Shown: piece by piece, positions 1 to 6,153 of the stretch
Layout: each line of letters opens with the position of its first letter
How positions within the stretch are numbered: position 1 is the stretch's first letter
NCBI GenBank assembly: GCA_003517915.1
Contig: DOZQ01000271.1
Location: 1,808-20,141, forward strand
Length of the DNA stretch: 18,334 nt
DNA from: Oscillospiraceae bacterium
Lineage (GTDB): Bacteria; Bacillota; Clostridia; Oscillospirales; Acutalibacteraceae
Direction: 5' to 3'
The notes under the pieces: model-generated
Databases searched by the model: none
What the model was told of the DNA's origin: nothing
Seen by the model: only the letters and a program-made list of their open reading frames with translations
Translations under genes and position numbers: made by a program

Positions 1-278
1 TGCGCTATATCGTATTCGAGCGAAAAACGGCGGCTTAAATAGTTTACTATTTCGATTCTCAGCTCTTTTATGCCTGAATTCGGAGTATAACGGGTCTTGC
101 CCAGCTCAAGCGAGCGTATGCCCGCGTCTCTTATATGCCAGGGGGTCTGAAAATCCGGCTCGCCCACCCCCAGCGAAATCACGTCCTCCATCTCCTCCGC
201 AAGATCAAAAAACCTGCGTATACCCGAGGGCTTTAATCCTAAAACATGAGGGCTGACGATTTTATTATAATCTATCAC
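1..278 (-). CDS. Pyridoxal-phosphate aminotransferase, class I/II (5' part, cut by window start)
   Basis: Only the first ~92 codons are in the window. The frame starts at a GTG (276-278) that overlaps the TGA of the Lrp/AsnC gene in a GTGA arrangement, which implies translational coupling. The translation has the N-terminal signature of fold-type I aminotransferases of the aspartate/PatA group: SPHVLGLKPSGIRRFFDLA, then ISLGVGEPDF near residue 40, then the TRYTPNSGIKELR stretch that normally contacts substrate and cofactor. The enzyme would transfer an amino group between an amino acid and a 2-oxo acid in the cytosol. The exact substrate cannot be read from this fragment, and the PLP lysine lies outside the window. 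An adjacent, coupled Lrp/AsnC regulator is a common arrangement for this family. Identity is confident at superfamily level only. Confidence 0.85.
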   Translation of the reverse strand, partial: MIDYNKIVSPHVLGLKPSGIRRFFDLAEEMEDVISLGVGEPDFQTPWHIRDAGIRSLELGKTRYTPNSGIKELRIEIVNYLSRRFSLEYDIA

Positions 279-754
279 AGTGAAACCGGCCCCCTGTCGT
301 CGGCGGGTTCGTCGCAGATATCCACACCCATTTCTTTATAGCGGCGCAACACGAAATGCGTCGCGGTGGAAACAACGCCGTCTATGGGCGCAAGCCGCTT
401 CGCGACAAACATCGCCACCTCTTGAAATGTGCGCCCGCTCAGCGTGACCGAAAGATCATATCCCCCGGACATCAAATATACGCTTTCGACCTCTTCCATG
501 CGCATTATCTGCCTGGCCACGCCCTCAAAGCCCGCGCCCATAGTCGGCGTGACGCGTATCTCAATAAGGGCCGTGACCCGCTGATTGTCTAGATTTTCCC
601 AGTCGATAATCGCCTTGTAGCCGCGTACTATCCCTTTATCCTCAAACGCCGAAATCTGAGCTTTAACCTCTTCGGCCGTCATCCCCAGCATCGCGGCAAG
701 CTCCTCTTCGGTAAAGCGCGCGTTTTCGCTGAGTTTATTTAAAAGTTTATTCAT
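275..754 (-). CDS. Lrp/AsnC family transcriptional regulator
   Basis: A 159-residue protein, the normal size for the family. Residues ~1-55 form a winged helix-turn-helix (LSENARFTEEELAAMLGM, then EEVKAQISAFEDKGIVRGY). Residues ~60-145 match the RAM ligand-binding domain, including the VTALIEIRVTP strand and the ESVYLMSGGYDL segment. Such proteins oligomerise and sense amino acids or related small molecules. The start is supported by an AAAGGA ribosome binding site about 8 bases upstream of the ATG. The gene sits 31 bp after the PHP phosphatase and overlaps the aminotransferase start by 4 bp, so the three genes probably form one operon. The natural target would be the coupled aminotransferase or the operon itself (inference). 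No effector can be assigned. Confidence 0.93.
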   Translation of the reverse strand: MNKLLNKLSENARFTEEELAAMLGMTAEEVKAQISAFEDKGIVRGYKAIIDWENLDNQRVTALIEIRVTPTMGAGFEGVARQIMRMEEVESVYLMSGGYDLSVTLSGRTFQEVAMFVAKRLAPIDGVVSTATHFVLRRYKEMGVDICDEPADDRGPVSL

Positions 755-785
755 TTCAATTATCCTTTCTCTTTTTATTTATTGG

Positions 786-1613
786 TTATGGATTTGTGTC
801 CGATTCTATGGGAATAAGTATGGGCGACCTTTTTTTATAGAGCGCGGTGTGCCTGAATCCGGCCGCATAGATAATATCCATACCCGCCGCAAGCCCCCTG
901 CCCACATCCGCGCCGGTATGCGCGTCCGAGCCGGTAGTTATATATACTCCGCCCAGCTCATGATAGCGCCTTACGATCTCTTCACCCGGCATACTGCGGC
1001 CCAGCGGATGACGGTAGCCAGAGGTGTTTACCTCTATACCTTTGCCTCGCTCGATGACCGCTCGCAGCACACGGTCGATCTTATCGTAATATTCGCGCAG
1101 ATCAACCTGTATGCCGTCACGTCCGGTGATATAGCGCAATGGATAATCCAGATGAGCCAAAACGTCATAGTCGCAGCCCGCCGCAAGCTCATAAAGCTCG
1201 CTGAAATAAAGACCCAGTATCTCGCGGGGTTCCGACTTTTTGTAATCCATATAGTAAAAATCCTTTTGTCCGGCGAGGTTGTGCAGCGACGCTAAGACAA
1301 AATCAAAATCATACTGACTCAGTACCCCGCTTGCCGCTTCAGGATTTTGGCTTGGCTGCCCAAGCTCCACGCCCGCCATTATAATCAGCCGGCCGCTGTA
1401 AATCGACTGCGCCTTGACCGACTCAAAATAAGAATTGCGTACAGAAATGTCAAAGCGGCGCGCGGCATATTCCTCGCATTCACAGTGGTCGGTGAGCGCA
1501 AGGCCGCGCAGTCCCCGTCTTTCGGCGCTCTCGCATATAAATGTCACCGAATGGCTTCCGTCCGGCGAATTGTCCGAATGTGTGTGCATGTCAATCAGGT
1601 TTTTATATCGCAT
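786..1613 (-). CDS. PHP-domain phosphatase, histidinol-phosphatase (HisJ) family
   Basis: A 275-residue protein, close to the usual HisJ length. The PHP metal-site motifs appear in order: DMHTHSDNSPDG (residues ~8-19), LTDHCE (~40-45), GVELGQ (~81-86), ASLHN (~108-112), LAHLDY (~152-157), EVNTSG (~195-200) and GSDAH (~228-232). These supply the His/Asp/Glu ligands of a trinuclear metal centre. HisJ enzymes dephosphorylate L-histidinol phosphate in histidine synthesis, but many clostridial homologues are annotated only as PHP phosphoesterases, so substrate is uncertain. The start has a good CAGGGAG site upstream. It is the first gene of the operon with the Lrp/AsnC regulator and aminotransferase. 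No other his genes are visible nearby. Confidence 0.88.
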   Translation of the reverse strand: MRYKNLIDMHTHSDNSPDGSHSVTFICESAERRGLRGLALTDHCECEEYAARRFDISVRNSYFESVKAQSIYSGRLIIMAGVELGQPSQNPEAASGVLSQYDFDFVLASLHNLAGQKDFYYMDYKKSEPREILGLYFSELYELAAGCDYDVLAHLDYPLRYITGRDGIQVDLREYYDKIDRVLRAVIERGKGIEVNTSGYRHPLGRSMPGEEIVRRYHELGGVYITTGSDAHTGADVGRGLAAGMDIIYAAGFRHTALYKKRSPILIPIESDTNP

Positions 1614-1667
1614 GGATTTTTTCTCCCTGTAATTTAAGTAAAGTATGATTATTTTATAATACCAACA

Positions 1668-1862
1668 TTAACGTCCGATTTCAATGGTTTCATTGTAATA
1701 TTTATATGAAATCCCGGTAAGGTTTATGGTATAGTCGCCAAAATTGAATCTACCGTTTCTGAGCATCCGCTTAACATTCACACTCAAGAGCTTGTTGCCT
1801 GCTATAATTGCCAGCGATTCCAATAGACGGCAGGCATAAAACCAACGCCCGGCCAATGACAA
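1668..1862 (-). pseudogene. Unassigned ORF, possible 3' remnant of a decayed gene
   Basis: A 64-codon frame opened only by a TTG, with no convincing ribosome binding site. I do not recognise the protein. The C-terminal half, with segments such as NGRFNFGDYTINLTGISY and KYYNETIEIGR, has the alternating hydrophobic pattern of a genuine beta-rich domain. The upstream frame stops abruptly. The ORF lies between the PHP gene promoter and the divergent plus-strand gene at 2017. It could be the 3' end of a gene whose front has been lost, or a chance frame. Low confidence. Confidence 0.25.
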
Positions 1863-1935
1863 TATTCTAAGCAGGACAATTCACCCATGCAAATCCAAAA
1901 TTATTCGCCGCCCATCTAGGTGTGCAAACCCATTT

Positions 1936-1979
1936 TTGACAATAAACAACTGGACGCTTAAGATTAATACTGCTATAAT
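1936..1979 (+). promoter_or_regulatory. Overlapping sigma-A-type promoters for the small Cys protein gene
   Basis: A perfect TTGACA (1936-1941) is followed after 17 bases by TAAGAT (1959-1964). A second pair, TGGACG (1951-1956) and a perfect TATAAT (1974-1979), also has 17-base spacing. Both read into the plus-strand gene that starts at 2017, which has a GAGGTG ribosome binding site (2001-2006). Assignment is from consensus match only. Confidence 0.55.
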
Positions 1980-2016
1980 AATTCAATAAGAATTTGTATC
2001 GAGGTGTTTTGACAAT

Positions 2017-2247
2017 ATGAAACAAAATCTTTTTGATTCCGATATTGCCCCGATGTGTCAATACTGCCTGCACGGGCGAATCTCACAAAGCAATTTAGGT
2101 ATTCTGTGCGTAAAATGCGGCATTGTGGACGAGAGCTTCAGCTGTGGCAAGTTTAAATACGACCCGCTCAAACGGGTTCCAAAAGCCTTTCAAAGCCTGC
2201 CTGAATATACACACAAGGATTTTGCGTTAAATCAAGACGCGTCATAA
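2017..2247 (+). CDS. Small zinc-ribbon-like cysteine protein of unknown function
   Basis: A 76-residue protein and the only plus-strand gene I accept. It has two CxxC pairs (MCQYCLHG at C14/C17 and LCVKCGIV at C31/C34), a further cysteine in SFSCGKFKYD (C43), and a conserved-looking DPLKRVPK segment. The pattern resembles short zinc-ribbon proteins I associate with clostridial genomes, whose function is not established. The start is well supported: GAGGTG lies 10 bases upstream of the ATG and a promoter pair precedes it. A strong hairpin follows at 2290. It is therefore a monocistronic unit facing away from the PHP operon. Metal binding is inferred from the cysteine spacing. No partner or pathway can be named. 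Confidence 0.75.
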   Translation: MKQNLFDSDIAPMCQYCLHGRISQSNLGILCVKCGIVDESFSCGKFKYDPLKRVPKAFQSLPEYTHKDFALNQDAS

Positions 2248-2289
2248 TATCCGCAAAATCAGTTTTTTACATAGCAAAATCTACATACA

Positions 2290-2333
2290 AAAATCCCCCT
2301 GCCGCTCATTTGCGGCGGAGGGATTTTGCTTTT
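2290..2333 (+). terminator. Intrinsic terminator after the small Cys protein gene
   Basis: Arms 2290-2305 and 2312-2327 form a 16-bp stem with one C:A mismatch and one G:U pair, closed by a 6-base loop (TCATTT). The stem is flanked by A residues on the left and T residues on the right, so it could act on both strands. It lies 42 bases after the stop codon of the plus-strand gene. Confidence 0.8.
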
Positions 2334-2387
2334 CGCGCTTAAACTGACTCTTTTTTTGCAACGCCTCAATCTGGGGGCAAACTGGTA

Positions 2388-2489
2388 ACATTAAAACAGT
2401 ACTACTTTAATGTGAACGTGCGGTTTTTTAAAATGAAATATGTTCTTTTTGGGGATTTATGCATTCACGGCTTTTTAATCTAAGCCGTG
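2388..2489. repeat. Two short inverted repeats in the 2334-2537 intergenic stretch
   Basis: The first is ACATTAAA (2388-2395) with TTTAATGT (2406-2413), loop of 10. The second is CACGGCTT (2466-2473) with AAGCCGTG (2482-2489), loop of 8. The second lies about 50 bases beyond the stop of the minus-strand cysteine-rich gene and may be its transcript end, although no clear U-run follows it on that strand. I see nothing else in this interval. Confidence 0.4.
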
Positions 2490-2537
2490 CCTGATGTCGC
2501 TACACACGAAACAAGTGCCGGTTAAATCAGCGCTTGC

Positions 2538-3271
2538 CTAGCAGGGGCAGCAGGTGTATGTGTCATCTTGGCCACACTCACAGTCTTTCGGCGGGAAAAA
2601 TTCGTCAGTCGGGAATTTGATCCGTTTAAACGCGTCACATGGGCAATCTGTAGTGGTTTCACACTCTTTGCGCGGTACGCAGAAATCATACACCGGAATA
2701 AGCAGAGCCACATTACGAACCATCTGTATAATTGAGAACACTCCCAATGTAACATAAACCGATCTGCCTTTGTCACGGTCGGGGCAAATTTCTCCTCCAA
2801 GGCGGGCGGTCACACAGTTAGGCACGCAGCAGCAGGGTTCGCAGCATCTTTGAGTGTCGCACACCTGAGCGGAAAGTACGACGGGATCGACGACCTGTAC
2901 GACACATTTCGGCAGATTATTTCCTGCCTGACACGGTTCTTCCGTATCTTCACAGCAGAATTCACTTGAGAAAGTTTTAACGCTTCCTTCGCTGCCGTAC
3001 AAAATCACCTTTTTCTGAAATACCGTTATGCCCTTTACCTCACATGGCTGACTATGTGGCGCCGTAAAAATGTCAAGGCTTACAAGGAAGAAAAACGACA
3101 GGTCACAGGCAAAGAATCCCCTGTTAAACGTAACCGGTTCCAAATCAATGCAAACTCTGAGAACTTCCGCCGTACGGCAGCGTACATTCATCGCCTGATC
3201 AATGATTTCTTGGCCGTAGGGAGTAAAGTAGACCCGTAGGTCTTCAAGGCAATCCCGATCACAGCACTGTG
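2538..3271 (-). pseudogene. 5'-truncated cysteine-rich protein gene (possible spore-surface protein)
   Basis: The first ATG in frame is at 3191 and gives 217 residues ending in a Cys-rich tail (DTYTCCPC). The protein-like sequence continues upstream of that ATG: CCDRDCLEDLRVYFTPYGQ and then EIIDQA are encoded in the same open frame up to about 3280, with no ATG, GTG or TTG before the recombinase stop at 3297-3299. The gene therefore seems to have lost its first few dozen codons at a junction near 3260-3280. The rest is intact, with clusters such as FCCEDTEEPC and RCCEPCCCVPNC and a segment ending RIKFPTDEFFPP. I recall similar cysteine-rich proteins in spore-forming clostridia, and a role in the spore coat is a guess from that and the cysteine content. 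Alternatively the 217-residue form is translated from 3191. Confidence 0.6.
3260..3271. other. Candidate recombinase crossover region (imperfect palindrome)
   Basis: CACAG-CA-CTGTG is an inverted repeat with a 2-bp centre, 25 bases beyond the recombinase stop codon and where the truncated Cys-rich frame loses resemblance to its family. Serine recombinases cut at a central dinucleotide within roughly palindromic sites and are usually encoded next to their attachment site. The partner site was not found in the window, so this is a suggestion only. Confidence 0.3.
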
Positions 3272-3296
3272 CATGATATAGGATTTCAAAACCACT

Positions 3297-4745
3297 CTAA
3301 TCAATTGTTTCGTGCATTACTACACTTAGGTCAAACTGCGCGGGCTTATACTCTTTGCTTTTGAAATAATACACCTTGCCTATAATGGATTTGAGAAGTT
3401 GATTCTTCCCTTCTGGAGTTGCTTGTTCGTACGCCTCCAAAGCCATACGCACCTGGTTAACAAAATCTTTTTGCGTTTCAAGATTTTTATATTTTTGCAG
3501 TGACGCGTCAATAGCCGCCTGCTTAATTTTTATGCTCCGCTGCCGCTCTACAAATACTTCGACTGTATACACGCCCTGCTCCAAAAAATCATACAACCTG
3601 GACATTTGCTCATCTACCGCTTTTCGCTCTCTTTTCAGAGCTTCAGTCGCCGTTTTGCCGTTTTCTCTTCTCTGCATTTTTCCTGATTCGATCTGTGCTA
3701 GATATTCGCGAATATAATCCAATACAGCACTCTCTGCCCGGTCAAGACGGGTTGATGTGCAGCATCCGGGCGTAGTGCAAAACAAGGTGTATTGCCCAGT
3801 TGATTTTTTAAACGGTATGCGTTGCAGGTAGCTTCCGCACTTTTCGCACACAATCAGCCCGGCAAGCGGATTCTTTACCTCACCGGTATTTGCCGGAGGA
3901 TGATATCGGCCTTCTAATATTTTGCCCGCTTTTTTAAAAGTATTTTCATCAATGATCGCCGGATGTGTGTTTTTGACAATCATCCACTCAGCTCGCGACT
4001 TATAAATCACCTTATGCTTAATCCCCTTGATGTGCTTGATCCGGTTGGATACAGTATGTCCCAGATATTCCATATTGCGAAGCATCGCGATAATCGATGT
4101 GCGGCCAAATTTTTTACCCCGCCTTGGCACGGCTCCCATCTCGCTTATTTGATTCGCTATCGCGGTTCCTCCCGCGCCCTCAATGTACATCGAAAAAATC
4201 AGGCGGACAAAATCGGCTTCATGCTCCACGATTTCCAATGTCGGGCGTTTGCCATCCCATCCGCGCTTATATCCATATGGGGGATTGGCTACATGCCCGC
4301 CTTCCGCCTTTGTTTTTTGCGTTCCGCGCTGCATACGCCGTTTGATCATTTTAAGCTCTTGGCGGGCTAGGAAGCTTTCCATCTCGGTGTACTGCTCGTC
4401 GATATCGTCATTCAGGTCATAAACCTTTCGAGGTGTTATGATTTTGCATCCGGAATTTTTAAACGTTTCGATGATGATCCCCTGCTCACTCATCGCACCT
4501 CTGCCGAGACGGTCGATGTCCATACAGAGCACTGCGTCATACTTTTCCGCTTCCACATCCGCCAGCAGCTCGAGCATCTGAGGGCGGGCATAGAGACGCT
4601 CACCGCTCACGACTTCTTCAAATGTTTTAATCACGCTAATATGCTTGCCGGCCGCAAAGGTTACAAGCTGCTCACGATGTCTTGCAAGCGTGTCCAGATC
4701 GTTTTCTTCGGCCCGCGACTTGCGTAAATAAATTGCTGCGTTCAT
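3297..4745 (-). CDS. Large serine recombinase, SprA-like
   Basis: A 482-residue site-specific recombinase. The resolvase-type catalytic domain covers residues ~1-150, with nucleophile Ser10 in YLRKSR, Arg8, and R79/R82 in DRLGRG. A recombinase domain (~155-275) follows (NPPYGYK, then TSIIAMLRNMEYLGH). A zinc ribbon has C300/C303 and C323/C328-329. A coiled coil spans ~360-445. From memory it resembles SprA of the SP-beta prophage: DTLxxxxEQL, SGExxxxRP, ITPxKVYD, and a C-terminal PAQFxL. It would integrate and excise a mobile element without a topoisomerase-like tyrosine. The start has AAGGTG five bases upstream. TATAAT is present on the coding strand at 4762-4767, but I see no matching -35. 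Its stop lies about 25 bases from the broken end of a cysteine-rich gene. Confidence 0.92.
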   Translation of the reverse strand: MNAAIYLRKSRAEENDLDTLARHREQLVTFAAGKHISVIKTFEEVVSGERLYARPQMLELLADVEAEKYDAVLCMDIDRLGRGAMSEQGIIIETFKNSGCKIITPRKVYDLNDDIDEQYTEMESFLARQELKMIKRRMQRGTQKTKAEGGHVANPPYGYKRGWDGKRPTLEIVEHEADFVRLIFSMYIEGAGGTAIANQISEMGAVPRRGKKFGRTSIIAMLRNMEYLGHTVSNRIKHIKGIKHKVIYKSRAEWMIVKNTHPAIIDENTFKKAGKILEGRYHPPANTGEVKNPLAGLIVCEKCGSYLQRIPFKKSTGQYTLFCTTPGCCTSTRLDRAESAVLDYIREYLAQIESGKMQRRENGKTATEALKRERKAVDEQMSRLYDFLEQGVYTVEVFVERQRSIKIKQAAIDASLQKYKNLETQKDFVNQVRMALEAYEQATPEGKNQLLKSIIGKVYYFKSKEYKPAQFDLSVVMHETID

Positions 4746-4942
4746 AGCATCACCTTAATGGATTATATGGCAATCATCAAATAAAAAGAAGAATTTAATC
4801 CTAAAACTTCCACACACAGGGCATCCCTGCTTTCAGATATCCTTTTTATAAGGAGAATGGTTTGAAACAAAACACACCCAACACAGCATAAAAGGCGTAA
4901 AGCAACTAGGACGCCGCAAGGCAGCCGAAAAAAAAGCAAGTA
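4746..4942. other. Intergenic stretch upstream of the recombinase, nothing firm
   Basis: This segment holds the recombinase leader with a possible -10 (4762-4767). A plus-strand AAGGAG is followed by a TTG opening only nine codons. A short GGCGT/ACGCC inverted repeat lies at 4894-4915. I see no RNA gene or protein family here. Confidence 0.4.
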
Positions 4943-5104
4943 CTACTCGATAGCTTGAAAGACTACGAAACCGTTTTTCTTCAACAACTTCATGGCGAGG
5001 TCGAGGCGATCAACGGGAGAGACATCTAACTGGCGATACAATTCCGCGTTGTACGGCTCATTTTTCTTTAAGATGTGGTCGGCGTTTCTGCCGAACCCAC
5101 TCAC
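4943..5104 (-). CDS. Small ORF of unknown function upstream of the recombinase
   Basis: A 53-codon frame from a GTG at 5104 to a TAG. The composition is protein-like: GFGRNADHILKKNEPYNAEL, then a leucine-rich amphipathic stretch RLDLAMKLLKKNGFVVFQ. A GGGGAG motif abuts the GTG and is too close for a normal ribosome binding site, so the true start may differ; the frame is open upstream to about 5130 but has no ATG. An overlapping upstream frame that starts at ATG (5145-5147) ends exactly at this GTG, which suggests coupling or a frameshifted longer gene. I do not recognise a family. It sits between the recombinase and the biosynthetic array and could belong to the mobile element. Confidence 0.4.
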   Translation of the reverse strand: MSGFGRNADHILKKNEPYNAELYRQLDVSPVDRLDLAMKLLKKNGFVVFQAIE

Positions 5105-5477
5105 CTCCCCGTGCTGTGTAGTGTACCCTTATGCTTATTTTCCATAAATCTTGGATCAACACAGATTTATTTACTCCAGTTGCTGTAATATAAACAATTT
5201 GTATCTGGACTGTTTGGCAACATCTTTTTGTCTGTTTTAGGCGGTGTAAACTGTTTCGTCGCCTAAGCAAGCCACTGTTTTCCCATGTAATTATATTCCA
5301 TTATTTGTTCTTGAAATATGTCTGGGTGACAGTTTCATAGTAAAAATGGTAGCCTATACCGTAGAAAAAATCAATGATCGACTGCCCCATCGTCCACGTA
5401 GGAACAACCATCACAACAGGGGGCAAGCTCGTTTAGCCCCTATTTACATTTCTATTTAATTTTACGGTTTTTGTAGA
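5105..5477. other. Low-coding intergenic stretch with possible gene debris
   Basis: No gene here is convincing. A 36-codon minus frame (5301-5411, ending IIDFFYGIGYHFYYE... then stop) and several shorter frames look like debris or chance. A GGGGC/GCCCC hairpin lies at 5420-5440, with T-rich sequence after it on the plus strand and no U-run on the minus strand, so it is at best a weak terminator for the array that ends at 5478. The stretch probably marks a boundary between the recombinase module and the array. Confidence 0.4.
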
Positions 5478-6143
5478 TCACTGGTGACAATTCCTTATCA
5501 AATCAAACACAGAAATCTTACTAAGTTTCCACTCATCATATCTTTCTGAACAAATAGCTATCCAACTTCCTCCGATATTCCAACTCTTCAAAAACAATCC
5601 GTCGGTACAACCTCCATTCTTTGAAAGCGATGAAAAATCCAACCCACTAAATTTTACACCTAGACCCTTGCCAATACACTTGCCATAGGCTTCTTTCAGA
5701 GTCCAGAACATAGTGAATCGACTGCCTGCCAAAGATGAATTTGAAAAAACAATGATATTTTCTTTGTCAGACAATACCATTTCACAAATATCTTCCTTTG
5801 CTGCTTGAATATTCTGCACATCAACCCCGACGGGGATACCGCTCAAGGCGCAAACCACACAATTATCGGAGTGTGAAATATTAAAACAGATATGCTTTAA
5901 CTCAGAAATATATGGCTTCCCATATTGACCGAAGGCAAAATCAATTCCCGAAATGTCTATATCATGTTCGTCAAAAATGCATTTTCGCAATAATAAATAA
6001 GAAAGCATACACTCCTTTTTATTCTTATCAAACATATATTTTTCATATTTTTCACGCCTTTGGAGCGGCAAATATTTTTTCAACTCATCTATTGTCTCCG
6101 CACTTATATCCATGAAATCTTTACAATAGTAGATTACCCCCAT
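5478..6143 (-). CDS. 4'-phosphopantetheinyl transferase, Sfp type
   Basis: The enzyme moves the phosphopantetheine arm of CoA onto the conserved serine of carrier proteins. From the ATG at 6143 it is 221 residues, the usual Sfp length. That start has GGGAG and AAGG upstream and lies 10 bases after the preceding stop, whereas the longer frame from 6233 would overlap the biotin protein by 80 bases. Motifs: YGKP (74-77), FNISHSDN (87-94), GVDVQ (106-110) and WTLKEAYGK (147-155). D108 and E151 fit the magnesium ligands. Q110 replaces the glutamate usual in the GxDxE motif, which may alter metal binding. The natural partner is the carrier protein encoded at 11066-11320. It is the last gene of the array and is visibly A+T rich. 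Confidence 0.9.
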   Translation of the reverse strand: MGVIYYCKDFMDISAETIDELKKYLPLQRREKYEKYMFDKNKKECMLSYLLLRKCIFDEHDIDISGIDFAFGQYGKPYISELKHICFNISHSDNCVVCALSGIPVGVDVQNIQAAKEDICEMVLSDKENIIVFSNSSLAGSRFTMFWTLKEAYGKCIGKGLGVKFSGLDFSSLSKNGGCTDGLFLKSWNIGGSWIAICSERYDEWKLSKISVFDLIRNCHQ

Positions 6144-6153
6144 AATTATAACC

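Noticed and set aside
849..1637. Plus-strand frames opposite the PHP gene
   Set aside because: Antisense shadows of a gene with complete PHP motifs; no family features.
1867..2073. 68-codon minus frame overlapping the small Cys protein gene
   Set aside because: Covers the promoter and start of the plus-strand gene and has no recognisable protein character.
2522..2800. 92-codon minus frame inside the Cys-rich gene
   Set aside because: Out-of-frame shadow; the other frame carries the cysteine clusters.
3260..5118. Shared 8-mer CACAGCAC at 3260-3267 and, inverted, at 5111-5118, as a possible att pair for inversion of the recombinase segment
   Set aside because: Flanking bases do not match and an 8-mer is expected by chance fairly often over 2 kb.
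5058..5270. 70-codon minus frame overlapping the small ORF at 4943-5104
   Set aside because: Basic, low-complexity translation without a ribosome binding site; the overlapping frame is more protein-like.
4746..5477. Possible CRISPR array, tRNA or riboswitch in the low-coding region
   Set aside because: No regularly spaced repeats, no cloverleaf-like pattern and no recognised riboswitch core were found.
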